DNA from: Streptomyces sp. LX-29
GTDB taxonomy: Bacteria; Actinomycetota; Actinomycetes; Streptomycetales; Streptomycetaceae
Reading direction: 5' to 3'
DNA length: 64,000 nucleotides
Assembly: GCF_029541745.1 (NCBI RefSeq)
Contig: NZ_CP089746.1
Span: forward strand, 2,418,001-2,482,000
In this document: positions 35,325-43,742 of the stretch, one piece after another
Layout: each line of letters starts with the position of its first letter
How positions within the stretch are numbered: the stretch's first letter is position 1
Position numbers and translations under genes: made by a program
The notes under the pieces: generated by a model
What the model was told of the DNA's origin: nothing
Database searches by the model: none
What the model saw: the letters and a program-made list of their open reading frames with translations, nothing else

Positions 35325-36326
35325 CTACGCCGCGGCGGCCTCGGACTCCTCCTCGCTGCCGCTGCCGCGGCCGTCGCCGACCGCCTCGTAGTGGCTGGGC
35401 CGACCGTCCTGGTGCACCACCCGACCGAGCTTCTCCGCCTCGCGGCGGTGCATCAGCTCCCAGCCGCCGTCGGTGCGGTGCAGCAGCACCGAGTGCCACG
35501 GTGTGGTCCAGGCGTCGGCCGCGCCGAGCAGCCGGATGCCGAACTTCACCTCGCCGCGGTTCTGCGGGTGGATGGAGAGGCGCACATTGCCCGGATACGC
35601 CTCGGCGATCAGCTCGCCCCAGGCCCGGCTGCGCAGGATGACCTCGTAGGCGCGCCGCCGGCACTCGCGCTGGAGCGCGGAGCGGGTGCCCTCCCAGTCC
35701 GCGGTGTCCTCCACCAGGAAGCGGGTGATGCCGCGGTACATGCGCAGGGTGGAGTCGTTGACGCGCACCTCGGCCCGCAGCTCCTCCAGGGAGGGGCCGA
35801 GGTTCTCGGCGGCGGTCTTGCGCTTCTCGTCGTAGGAGAGGTCGGGGCCGTAGACATCCCGCAGGTCGAAGGTGTCCAGGTGGTCCCCGAGGTCCTCGGT
35901 GCGGATCATCTCGCGCAGTTCGTCGCCGTAGGCGTCGATGTGCTCGTCGGGCACGCCGATGACGTCACCGAAGATATGGCCGTCCGAGCAGACGAGGATC
36001 TTCGCGCCGGGGGCGTAGACCTCCCCGATCCGGAGGCACAGGGAGTGCAGAAAGCGCAGCGCGAGCCGCTCGCCGTGGTCCGGAAGATGGCTGAAGACCT
36101 TCTCCGTGTTGGGCGACTTGCACGGGAAGCCGGGCAGGCTGAAGATCACCGGCTGACCGTTCCGGACGAAGGCGGCTATCTGCCGCAGCTGCTCCGGGAA
36201 GTGGTGGGTGGTGTCCAGGTGGGTATCGGTCTCGACGGTGCGCCGGTGCGGGAGCAACAGCGCCAGGATCGCGTGGCTGACGCGCTCGACCTCGGGTAAC
36301 AGGGCTGCTGGGGTGGGCTGGGACAT
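35325..36326 (-). CDS. Isonitrile (isocyanide) synthase, PvcA/IsnA/Dit1 family
   Basis: Family members make the isonitrile group on L-tyrosine or L-tryptophan, taking the carbon from ribulose-5-phosphate. 333 residues from ATG 36326; an ATG at 36374 would add 16. Family signatures: FSLPGFPCKSPNTEKV at 63-77, LPDHGERLALRFLHSL at 81-96, and CSDGHIFGDVIGVPDEHI at 113-130. The C-terminal part, with RGEVKFGIRLLG and TPWHSVLL, is also as expected. Codon 10 is TTA (36297-36299), rare in these genomes and dependent on the bldA tRNA. No Fe/2-oxoglutarate PvcB/IsnB partner is adjacent; a P450 is. Substrate amino acid not determinable. Confidence 0.9.
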   Translation of the reverse strand: MSQPTPAALLPEVERVSHAILALLLPHRRTVETDTHLDTTHHFPEQLRQIAAFVRNGQPVIFSLPGFPCKSPNTEKVFSHLPDHGERLALRFLHSLCLRIGEVYAPGAKILVCSDGHIFGDVIGVPDEHIDAYGDELREMIRTEDLGDHLDTFDLRDVYGPDLSYDEKRKTAAENLGPSLEELRAEVRVNDSTLRMYRGITRFLVEDTADWEGTRSALQRECRRRAYEVILRSRAWGELIAEAYPGNVRLSIHPQNRGEVKFGIRLLGAADAWTTPWHSVLLHRTDGGWELMHRREAEKLGRVVHQDGRPSHYEAVGDGRGSGSEEESEAAAA

Positions 36327-36437
36327 GGCTGTGTCGGCTCGCTTTCGTGATTCGTCCTGCTGGTGGCCGCGCACTCCCCACGGGCGGCTCGGTCCGCCGC
36401 CGGTGCGCGCGCGTTTCCGGTCGGTGCTGCGCTCCGG

Positions 36438-37850
36438 TCAGTGCCGTACGGGGCAGCCGGTGCGAGCGGCCGGTCCCGTCGGCCCGTAGGCGACGGGAAG
36501 CTGGTTGACGCCGCGCGCGAGGACGGCGCCGACCCAGACGAGTTGGTCGTCGGGGACGGCCAGCCGCACCCGTGGCAGCCGGGTGAGCAGCGCGCGCAGC
36601 GCGATCTGGAGCTCGATGCGGGCCAGGGCGGCACCGGGGCAGAAGTGGACGCCGTGGCCGAAGGCGAGGTGCGGGTTGGGGCTGCGGTCCAGGTCGAGCG
36701 TGTCCGCGTCGGGGAAGCCCTCCGGGTCCCGGTTGGCGGCGCACAGCGAGACGATGACCGAGTCCCCGGCGGGGATGCGGGTGCCGAGGAGATCGGCGTC
36801 CTCGGCGAAGAACCGCCAGGTGGTGAGCTCGAAGGCGCTGTCGTAGCGGAGCAGTTCCTCCACGGCGCGCGGCAGCAGGTCCGGGTCGGCGCCCGGGCCC
36901 CCGCCGACGGCCCGCTGGAGCCGCCGGAGCTGCTCGGGGTGGCGCAGCAGGGCGATGACGGCGGTGGTGATCTGGTTGGTCACCGGCTCCTGCCCGGCGA
37001 CCAGGAGCTGGAACACGATGGAGTCCTGCTCCTCCTTGGTGATCTCGCCGTTCGCGCAGGCTCGCACGAGCTTGCTGAGCAGGTCGGCGCCGGGGTTGCG
37101 GCGCTTGTCCTCGACGACCTCCGTGATGTAGTTCTGCAGCCCGCGCAGGCGTCCCTCGTAGACGGGCCGCTGTGGGTCGGTGGGCCCGACGGGCTGCACC
37201 ACCTTGCCCCAGTCGCGGTCGAAGCGCGCCGCCAACTCGGGCGGCAGTCCGATCACCTCGGACAGGACGCGGAAGGGGAAGTGAGCCGCGAAGGCCCCCA
37301 CCACGTCGATCACCCCCGCGGCGGCATCGCCGACCCCGGTCGAGTCGCCGAGCCCGGTCGAGTCGCCGACCTCGGTCACGTCACCGGCCTCGGTCGAGTC
37401 ACCGGCCTCGGTCACGTCATCGTCACCGGCCTCGGCGGTCCCGGCGGAGCCGACGGCGGCGTCGAGGAGTTCGGCGGCGATCTCCTCGAACCGGCCGCGC
37501 AGCCGCTCGACGTGGCGGGGCAGGAACGCCTCGGCGACCATCCTCCGCATCACGGTGTGCTTGGGCGGGTCCTGGTGCAGCAGATGGACCTGGAGCTGCG
37601 AGTGCTGTGGCTCGGGCATGATCGCGGCACGCTCGCGCCAGGCGCTGTTGCCGAGGTCGTGGTTCTTCCCCAGGCGGTCGTCGTTGAGCGCCCGGTGGGC
37701 CGCCTCGTAGCCGGTGACCAGCCAGGCGTTGACCCCGCTGGGGAAGTTGACCCGGTGCACGGGGCCCTCTTCGCGAAGCCTCCGGTACAGCGGATACGGG
37801 TCGGTCTTGTACTCGGTCCCGTGCAGGGGCAGGGGTTCGGGAGCTGTCAT
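36438..37850 (-). CDS. Cytochrome P450 (first), with repeat insertion
   Basis: 470 residues from ATG 37850. Heme loop FGHGVHFCPGAALARIEL with the Cys ligand, and ExxR helix EELLRY, are intact. The I-helix reads VAGQEPVTNQ: the usual Thr after the acid is Pro, which may change O2 activation. A 30-residue acidic insertion (residues about 144-173), made of repeating GDSTxxGD/GDVTxAGD hexapeptides, sits before the F-helix region; it makes the protein longer than a normal ~400-residue bacterial P450. It lies 111 bp upstream of the isonitrile synthase and probably oxidises the isonitrile intermediate or final glycoside. Confidence 0.88.
   Translation of the reverse strand: MTAPEPLPLHGTEYKTDPYPLYRRLREEGPVHRVNFPSGVNAWLVTGYEAAHRALNDDRLGKNHDLGNSAWRERAAIMPEPQHSQLQVHLLHQDPPKHTVMRRMVAEAFLPRHVERLRGRFEEIAAELLDAAVGSAGTAEAGDDDVTEAGDSTEAGDVTEVGDSTGLGDSTGVGDAAAGVIDVVGAFAAHFPFRVLSEVIGLPPELAARFDRDWGKVVQPVGPTDPQRPVYEGRLRGLQNYITEVVEDKRRNPGADLLSKLVRACANGEITKEEQDSIVFQLLVAGQEPVTNQITTAVIALLRHPEQLRRLQRAVGGGPGADPDLLPRAVEELLRYDSAFELTTWRFFAEDADLLGTRIPAGDSVIVSLCAANRDPEGFPDADTLDLDRSPNPHLAFGHGVHFCPGAALARIELQIALRALLTRLPRVRLAVPDDQLVWVGAVLARGVNQLPVAYGPTGPAARTGCPVRH
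37332..37421 (-). repeat. Five in-frame 18-bp tandem repeats within the P450 gene
   Basis: Units such as GAGCCCGGTCGAGTCGCC (+ strand) repeat five times with few changes. They encode hexapeptides of the type GDSTGL / GDVTEA. Length 90 bp, frame preserved. The lack of this segment in typical P450s points to recent slippage expansion. Confidence 0.85.
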
Positions 37851-38529
37851 GGCGTGCTGCTTCCTTCCTTGAGCGACCGCCCCCGCCGGGGCGGGACAAG
37901 GCGGGAGGACGCGCGGGCGGTCGAGAGCGGGCGGAGGACGCGCGGTCAGGCGGAAGAGGTGCGGATGAGGTGGGGGGACGGTCGGCGTGCGGGCGGTCGG
38001 CGTGCGCGGCGGTCGGCGTGCGCGGCGGCGCACCGGGGTCCGCGGGTACGCCGGGATCCGTGGGCGTGCCGGACGCACCCGGGTCCGCGGGTACGCCGGG
38101 CACAGCGGGGTCTGTGGGCGCGCCGGCGCCCCCTGTCCGTACGACGGCCGACGGCCGGCGGCGTGCGGGGTGCGGGGTGCGGGGTCTCGCGGCGGGTCGA
38201 CGGAGCCTGAGGTGGGCCTTACGGCGGGTCGACGAGATCCGTGTCCCCGAGGCGGCCACCCGAATCCGTGTCCCCGGAACGGCCGGGTCCCGAACGACCG
38301 GGACGCGCGGTGGGGTCGCGGTGGCGTGGCGATTTCGCGGCCCCCTGGGGCGGGGGACGACGCCCGTGACGTTTGAGCCGTGAATCCGGGCCGCGCGGCG
38401 CGGATCACGCGGGGAGCGCTCCGCCGCGATGCCGAACGCTGTCCGATGCCCGCTCGTCGAAAACGCCCGCGACCCGTATATCCGTCGCGCCGCGTGCGGC
38501 CGTGGCACGTCCTCGGCGGTGGTTCCGGC

Positions 38530-38544
38530 GCTCCTTCAAGGAGC
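38530..38544. promoter_or_regulatory. Palindrome upstream of the SARP gene
   Basis: GCTCCTT-C-AAGGAGC, a perfect 7-bp inverted repeat with one central base, 160 bp before the SARP start. Size and symmetry fit a dimeric repressor or activator site, but the binder is unknown. Confidence 0.35.
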
Positions 38545-38630
38545 ACACGTCACCAACACTGAGTGAGTATTCTTGGCCAACGGCGGTGCGTCAAGCGGGA
38601 TTTGTTCATTCCGCGCATCAATCCGTTCCA

Positions 38631-38660
38631 GCCAGAATTGAACGGCCGACTGGCCAGAAT
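38631..38660 (+). promoter_or_regulatory. 22-bp spaced direct repeat, candidate SARP site
   Basis: GCCAGAAT at 38631-38638 and again at 38653-38660, start-to-start 22 bp, which is two helical turns. SARP proteins bind direct repeats spaced by whole helical turns. It lies about 44 bp upstream of the SARP start, so autoregulation or blocking is possible. Weak evidence. Confidence 0.3.
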
Positions 38661-38703
38661 AATCGGCCCTAATCGCCGCGCTTCTCCCATAGAGTTCGCT
38701 GCC

Positions 38704-41700
38704 ATGATGGCCTCACGGGGGAGCGCTGTCCGGTTCGGCATTCTCGGCACGTTGACGGCGCGGGTCGGAAGACACCACCTGTCCATGGGCGGGCCGCGGG
38801 CGCGCGCACTCCTGGCCGCATTGCTACTGGAGGCCGATCGACTGGTGCCGATATCGCATCTGGTGGAGGCGGTATGGGCACAGGACCCCCCGGCCACGGC
38901 GGAACATCAGATTCGCAAAATAGTCGCCGATCTACGGGCGCGAATTCCGGGCGGCCATCAGATGCTGCTGACCGACGGACCGGGATATCGGCTGGTGATC
39001 GCCGAAGACCAGCTCGATGTGATCGCATTCGACCGGGCGCTGGACCGGGCACGGCGGTGCGACACCGTCGAGGCCGAGGTGGACGCCCTGGAGACGGCCC
39101 TCGACCTGTACCGGGGGCCGGTGCTCCCGGACTGTCGCAGCGCGGTGCTGGCGGCCGCGGCGGCCGTACTGGAGGACCGCCACCTCACCGCGCGGGAACG
39201 GCTGCTCGAACTGCGGCTGGCCCAGGGGCGCGCCCACGACGTGGCGGGGGAGCTCATCCCCCTGGTGGCGGAGCATCCGCTGCGGGAGTCGCTCAGCGCG
39301 CTGCTGATGGTGGCCCTGTACCGGGTGGGTCGCCAGGCCGACGCGCTGCGCGTCTACCACACGCTGCGCAACCTCCTCGCCGAGCAGCTCGGCATCGACC
39401 CGAGCAGCGAGGTCAACCACCGCTACCGGCAGATCCTGCGCGGCGACGCCGCTCTCGGCCCGTCGTCGACGCGGCTTGAGCGGGCCGCGCTCCGGCCGCG
39501 CCCGGCCAGGCCGCGCTCGCTCCCCCACGACCTGCCGGACTTCACCGGCCGCGAGGCCGAGTTGAGCCGGCTGCTGTCGTACGCCGCCGACGACGCCCGG
39601 GAGGCCGTGCGGATCATCGCGATCGACGGGATGGCGGGCAGCGGGAAGAGCACCCTGGCGGTACGCGCCGGGCACCGCCTCGCCGACCGCTACCCGGATG
39701 GTCAACTCTTCGTCGCGTTGCACGGCTTCAGCCTCGACCACGAGCCGGTCGCGCCACGCGACGCGCTGGGGACGCTGCTGCGGGCGGTCGGTGTGCCCGC
39801 CGAGCAGATCCCCGGGGAGACTGCCGACCGGGAGGCGCTGTGGCGGGGGTTGACCGTCGGCCGCCGGTTCCTGCTGCTGCTGGACGACGTCGGCGCCTCG
39901 GAGCAGGCGCGCCCGCTGATCCCGGGCGGCCCGGGCTGCCTGGTGCTCCTCACCAGCCGTCCTCGACTGGCCGGGCTGGACGGCGCCACCGCGCTGCCGC
40001 TGCCCCTCTTCACGCCCTCCGAGGGGCTGGCGCTGCTGCGCCGGGTGCTCGGCCCCGAGCGGGTGCGGGCCGAACAGCGGGCGGCGGCGGAGCTGGTCGC
40101 GCTGTGCGGCCGGCTCCCGCTCGCGCTGCGCGTCGCCGCGTCCCGGCTGGCCAACCGCCCACGGTGGCCCCTCGGCCACCTGGCCGACCGGCTGCGCGAC
40201 GAGCGGACCCGGCTCGACGAGCTGACCGTGGAGGGACGCGGTGTCCGGGCCTCCCTGGGCCTCTCCTACGCCGCGCTGCCCGCCCGGCACCAGGGGCTCT
40301 TCCGGTGTCTGGGCGCCTACCCGGGACGGGACTTCGACGGCCCCACCGCCGCCGTACTGGCGGGGCTGCCCCCGGGGACGGTGGAGGCGCTGCTGGAGGA
40401 GCTACTCGACGCCCGGCTGCTCGTCCAGCACACCCCCGGCCGGTACGCCTTCCACGACCTGGTCCGCGCACTGGCCCGGGCCACGGCGGCCGCCGAGCCC
40501 GCGACCGCCCGGCAGGCGTCGCACCGGCTGCTCGACCACTACCGGAGGGCGGCCGACGAGGCCGCCGCGTCGCTGCGACCCGGTCGCGAGCCGTCACCGG
40601 CCACGCCCCGCCGCCCGCCACCCGCACGGGGCGCGGCGGACGCACCCGCCTGGTTGGCGACGGAACGGGCCAATCTGCTGGCCGCGCTGGACCAGGCCGA
40701 GGAGGGCGGTTTCGACAACCACGCCGCACGCCTGGCCCGGGCCGTCGCCGGCTGCCTGCGGGTCCTGGGCCGTCCCGGAGAGGAAGCGGACCTGCGCCGC
40801 CGGGCCGCGGCCGCCGCCCGGCGCCTGGGCGACCCGGCGCGCGAGGTGGCCGACCTCGCGGACCTGGCCGGCGCCTATGGGGAGTCCGGGAACCTCGCGG
40901 AGGGGGTGCGGACCGCGCGGGCGGCGCTGGCCCTCGCCGAACGCGCCGGCGACCGGCTGGGCTCGGCGATCTGCGTCACCCGGCTCGGGCTGCTCGCTCA
41001 GGCCACGCGGCGCCACCGCGAGGACGCCGCCGCCCTGCCGCGCGCGCTGGCCCCCCGAAGCCGAGCCGGCCCACGGCGAGTGCCGGCGCCCTGGGGCCCT
41101 GCCGGCCCACAGCGTGGGCCGGGGCCCCGGGGCCACGCCGGCCCCCGGCGGGTGCCGGGCGCCGTGCCGCCCGCCGCCGACGCGGCACGCGCCGGCCGCG
41201 GTGGGCGCTCCGGTCCGCCGTACGACCGCGGGTCGGCGTCCACCCGTCGCGGAGGGGCCGGGGGCGGTCGCGGGGGCCCGCCCGGACCGGCCGTCGGCCC
41301 GCCCGCCGTCGCCGCGAGGACGCCCCGGCCCGGTGCGGTCGCGGGACCGCCGGCCGAGGTGCCCGGTCCCGTGCGGCGCGCCGTACGGCCGGGACGCCCC
41401 GGCCCGGTCCCCCGCCGACGCGACGCCGAGGTCGCCGGGCCCTCGCCCCCGGGGGGCGGTCGTGGGCTGCCCGGTGGGCCACCCGGCGTCGGTGCGGCCG
41501 ACGACGGCCCCCGCGGCGGCACGGTCCCGGCGACACCGGGGCCACCGGGGTCGCCGGGGCTGCCGGGGCTGCCGGGGCTGCCGGGGCTGCCGGGGCTGCC
41601 GGGGGCACCGAGGTCGCCGGGGACGCCGGGGACATGGGGGACGCGGGGGACGCCAGGGTCGCCGGGGACACGGGGGACGCCGAGGTCGCCGGGGCGTCTC

Positions 41701-42039
41701 TCCGACGGCCCCGGGGTGCTCTCCCCGGCCCCCGTCGCCGCGCCCTGGGCCTCTGTCACCGACCGGCGTCTCCCCGGCGGCCGTCGGCGGCGGGCTCGCC
41801 GGCTCGTCCGCCAGGCCCGTCTGCGCGGGGTGCTGGCGCGTGCCCTGGCCGGCACCGCCCCCGCGCGCGCTCGCGACGCGGTCCCCCAGCCGACGGACGC
41901 CGACCCCGCTCACCAGCCCCGGCGGCCGCCGGCCCCGTCCCGCACGGAGGACGACTGCCCGCTCGGGCTCCCGCCCACGTCCCCGCCCATCACCGTGGAA
42001 CGACCGCCGGCCCCCACCCCGAAGCGACTCGCCACCTGA
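38704..42039 (+). CDS. SARP/AfsR-type transcriptional activator with NB-ARC and abnormal C-terminus
   Basis: Large cluster-situated activator, 1111 residues from ATG 38704 (38707 equally possible). An OmpR-like DNA-binding domain (FGILGTLTARVG, GGPRARALLAALLLEA) and BTAD (about 100-250; ALDLYRGPVLPDCRS, REQL-like ESLSALLMVALYRVGRQADAL) come first. The NB-ARC ATPase follows, with P-loop IDGMAGSGKSTLAV at about 305 and FLLLLDDVGASEQARPL. The start of a TPR region follows. From about residue 775 (41020) the sequence becomes Pro/Gly/Arg-rich, then collagen-like (PGLPGLPG repeats), without TPRs in any frame. The tail may be a decayed or slipped TPR region, or a frameshifted extension. Likely activates the adjacent cluster operons. 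Confidence 0.85.
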   Translation: MMASRGSAVRFGILGTLTARVGRHHLSMGGPRARALLAALLLEADRLVPISHLVEAVWAQDPPATAEHQIRKIVADLRARIPGGHQMLLTDGPGYRLVIAEDQLDVIAFDRALDRARRCDTVEAEVDALETALDLYRGPVLPDCRSAVLAAAAAVLEDRHLTARERLLELRLAQGRAHDVAGELIPLVAEHPLRESLSALLMVALYRVGRQADALRVYHTLRNLLAEQLGIDPSSEVNHRYRQILRGDAALGPSSTRLERAALRPRPARPRSLPHDLPDFTGREAELSRLLSYAADDAREAVRIIAIDGMAGSGKSTLAVRAGHRLADRYPDGQLFVALHGFSLDHEPVAPRDALGTLLRAVGVPAEQIPGETADREALWRGLTVGRRFLLLLDDVGASEQARPLIPGGPGCLVLLTSRPRLAGLDGATALPLPLFTPSEGLALLRRVLGPERVRAEQRAAAELVALCGRLPLALRVAASRLANRPRWPLGHLADRLRDERTRLDELTVEGRGVRASLGLSYAALPARHQGLFRCLGAYPGRDFDGPTAAVLAGLPPGTVEALLEELLDARLLVQHTPGRYAFHDLVRALARATAAAEPATARQASHRLLDHYRRAADEAAASLRPGREPSPATPRRPPPARGAADAPAWLATERANLLAALDQAEEGGFDNHAARLARAVAGCLRVLGRPGEEADLRRRAAAAARRLGDPAREVADLADLAGAYGESGNLAEGVRTARAALALAERAGDRLGSAICVTRLGLLAQATRRHREDAAALPRALAPRSRAGPRRVPAPWGPAGPQRGPGPRGHAGPRRVPGAVPPAADAARAGRGGRSGPPYDRGSASTRRGGAGGGRGGPPGPAVGPPAVAARTPRPGAVAGPPAEVPGPVRRAVRPGRPGPVPRRRDAEVAGPSPPGGGRGLPGGPPGVGAADDGPRGGTVPATPGPPGSPGLPGLPGLPGLPGLPGAPRSPGTPGTWGTRGTPGSPGTRGTPRSPGRLSDGPGVLSPAPVAAPWASVTDRRLPGGRRRRARRLVRQARLRGVLARALAGTAPARARDAVPQPTDADPAHQPRRPPAPSRTEDDCPLGLPPTSPPITVERPPAPTPKRLAT
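41538..41697 (+). repeat. 9-bp tandem repeat coding a collagen-like run in the SARP
   Basis: Five perfect GGGGCTGCC units at 41556-41600, flanked on both sides by degenerate units (GGGGACGCC, GGGGTCGCC) over about 160 bp. In the SARP frame they encode Gly-Leu-Pro triplets and then Gly-Thr-Pro-type triplets. Confidence 0.85.
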
Positions 42040-43427
42040 GCGCGCACACAGCCACCCCACCGCGCCCGCGACACGGCCGTACGGCGCGACACCCGGGACA
42101 CACCCCTCGCCACCACCGCGGCGCGCCGCCCCAAGCCGCACCGCCACCCCGCCCGCAGCGCCGCCATACGCCGTGCGCTCCCCCGCAGGGGTTGGCGAGC
42201 CCGCGGGTTGGCGAGCCTGTGGATCGCCCGACCCACGGGATGAGCGGGCCCGCTTGGCGGGCTCACAGGCCGACCGGCTCGCGGGTCGCCGGACCCGTGA
42301 GTCGCCGGACCCGTGAGTCGCCGGACCCACGAGCTGCCCGGCGCCCGGGCTGCCGCGCCCGGAGGGTTGGCGGGCCGACGAGTTGGGGGCGTGCGGACTG
42401 CCCGGCCCACCGACCGCCCGGCCCACGAGCTGCCAGCCCCCCGGATTGCCTGGCCCACGGATTGGCGGACCCGCAGGTTGCCCGGCCCAAGGGTTAGCGG
42501 ACCCGCGAGCTGCCCGGCCCCCGGGCTGCCGCACCCAAAGGGTTGGCGGGCCGACGAGTTGGCGACCTGCGGGCTACCCGGCCCACGACCGCCCGACCCA
42601 GGGCTGCCAGACCCCGGATTGCCCGGCCCACGGGCTGCCGCACCCCGGATTGCCTGGCCCAAGGGCGGCGGGCCCGCGAGCTGCCGGCCCCCGGGCTGCC
42701 ACGCCCAAAGGGTTGGCGGGCCGACGAGTTGGGGGCGTTCGGGCTGCCCGGCCCACCGACCGCCCGACCCAGGGCTGCCAGACCCCCGGATTGCCTAACC
42801 CACGGATTGGCGGACCCACAGGTTGCCCGGCCCAAGAGTTGGCGGACCCGCGAGCTGCCCGGACCAAGGCTCACAGGTTTGCCCGGCTCACAGGTTGCCC
42901 GGGCCCAAGGGTTAGCGGGCCCGCGAGCTGCCCGGCCCCCGGGCTGCCGCACCCGAAGGGTTGGCGGACCCCCAGGTTGCCCCGAGCCGCGGACTGCGGC
43001 ACCCCGCGCATTGCTCGGCCCAAGGGTTGGCGGACCCGCGGGCCGCCTGGCCCAAGGGTGACGGGCTCACGCTGGCCGGCTCGCGGGCCTCCACACCTGG
43101 ATCGCCGGACCCGCTGGCGGGCTGCCGCACCCCGGTTGCCCGGCCCAAAGGTGGCGGGCTCACACGCTGGCCGGCTCGCGGACTGCTGCCCCCGGATCGC
43201 CGGACCCGCGGGCAGCCGGACCCACAGACCGCCCGGCCCACGCGCCGGCCGACCCCCGGCCCGCCGGTTGCCGGGCCCAAGGGGCGGCGGGCCCCACAGG
43301 TCCGCATGATCGGCGGCCGGGCGCTCCAGGTCCGCGGGCGCGGCCGCCCGGGCGCTTCGGGTCCGCGCGGCGCCAACGTGCCGCCCGGCGCCGGGTGGCC
43401 GCGCGGGGCCGGCGGGTCGCGACGGGG
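42040..43427. other. 1.39-kb gene-free gap between SARP and ferredoxin genes
   Basis: The flanking genes are convergent, so no promoter is needed here. All six frames are largely open because of base composition, but none has a ribosome-binding site or a family motif, and predicted peptides are simple Pro/Gly/Arg mixtures. Most of the gap is the repeat field listed next. Confidence 0.6.
42170..43300. repeat. Large field of imperfect GC-rich repeats
   Basis: A short core of the type TTGCCCGGCCCA or CTGCCCGGCCCA recurs every 20-40 bp, alternating with GGATTGGCGGACCCGC-like units. A long unit combining CGAGCTGCCCGGC, GGGCTGCC, AAAGGGTTGGCGGG and CCGACGAGTTGG starts near 42332, 42507 and 42678, with a partial copy near 42925, giving a period of about 170-175 bp. 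Copies differ by small changes. It is not a CRISPR: there is no constant repeat/unique spacer pattern. Origin and function unknown. Confidence 0.8.
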
Positions 43428-43658
43428 TCAGCGGGACGGGGCGAGTACCTCGCCCGTCACCGCGTCGCGCACGGTGATCGCCTCCATCGGGCAGGTCTCC
43501 GCGGCGTCCAGCATGCTCTCGTCCGGTCCGATCAGCTCGTCGACGGGGCGGGCCCGCCCGGCGTCCAGCCGCATGCGGCCGTTCGCCGTGCCGAGACAGA
43601 TCCCCGTACCGGCACACGAGAGCCGGTCCACTTCGATCCGCCACTGGTCCTGGGACAT
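43428..43658 (-). CDS. Ferredoxin (three-cysteine, P450 partner type)
   Basis: 76-residue electron carrier. The cluster ligands are CAGTGIC (first two Cys) and ETCPMEAI (third Cys), the pattern of [3Fe-4S] ferredoxins that feed electrons to bacterial P450s. The ATG at 43658 has GGAAG upstream. It lies 84 bp after the glycosyltransferase gene. It can serve either P450; a reductase is not encoded here and must come from elsewhere in the genome. Confidence 0.92.
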   Translation of the reverse strand: MSQDQWRIEVDRLSCAGTGICLGTANGRMRLDAGRARPVDELIGPDESMLDAAETCPMEAITVRDAVTGEVLAPSR

Positions 43659-43742
43659 GTCTTCGCTTCCTTTCGCCGCCCTCCAGTCCGGTACTGCAGG
43701 GTCACTGGGCAACAGCGGTCGCGGGGCCGAGCGGAAGGGGCG

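Larger units (their letters stand above)
37851..38703. other. Divergent promoter region between P450 and SARP genes
   Basis: 853 bp. The part at 37979-38110 is built of direct repeats (GGTCGGCGTGCG three times; GGTCCGCGGGTACGCCGGG twice). From about 38500 the sequence is A/T-richer and looks like a real promoter zone. It holds the palindrome GCTCCTTCAAGGAGC (38530-38544) and a GCCAGAAT direct repeat (38631-38638, 38653-38660). An open frame running in from 38563 is in frame with the SARP, but the SARP fold begins only at 38704. Confidence 0.45.

Noticed and set aside
36438..37850. P450 as a DnrQ/DesVIII-type glycosyltransferase helper
   Set aside because: Those helpers lack the heme cysteine. 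Here the heme loop with Cys is complete, so it should be a catalytic P450.
38563..38703. N-terminal 47-residue extension of the SARP
   Set aside because: In frame, but the residues are unlike any SARP. The region is A/T-richer promoter-like DNA, and the conserved fold begins at the ATG pair at 38704/38707.
42170..43300. CRISPR array
   Set aside because: Repeats are imperfect, of mixed length and not separated by unique constant-size spacers. No cas gene is in the window.
42383..43309. 308-codon frame through the repeat field
   Set aside because: All frames are open there, the peptide is simple Pro/Gly/Arg sequence, and there is no ribosome-binding site.
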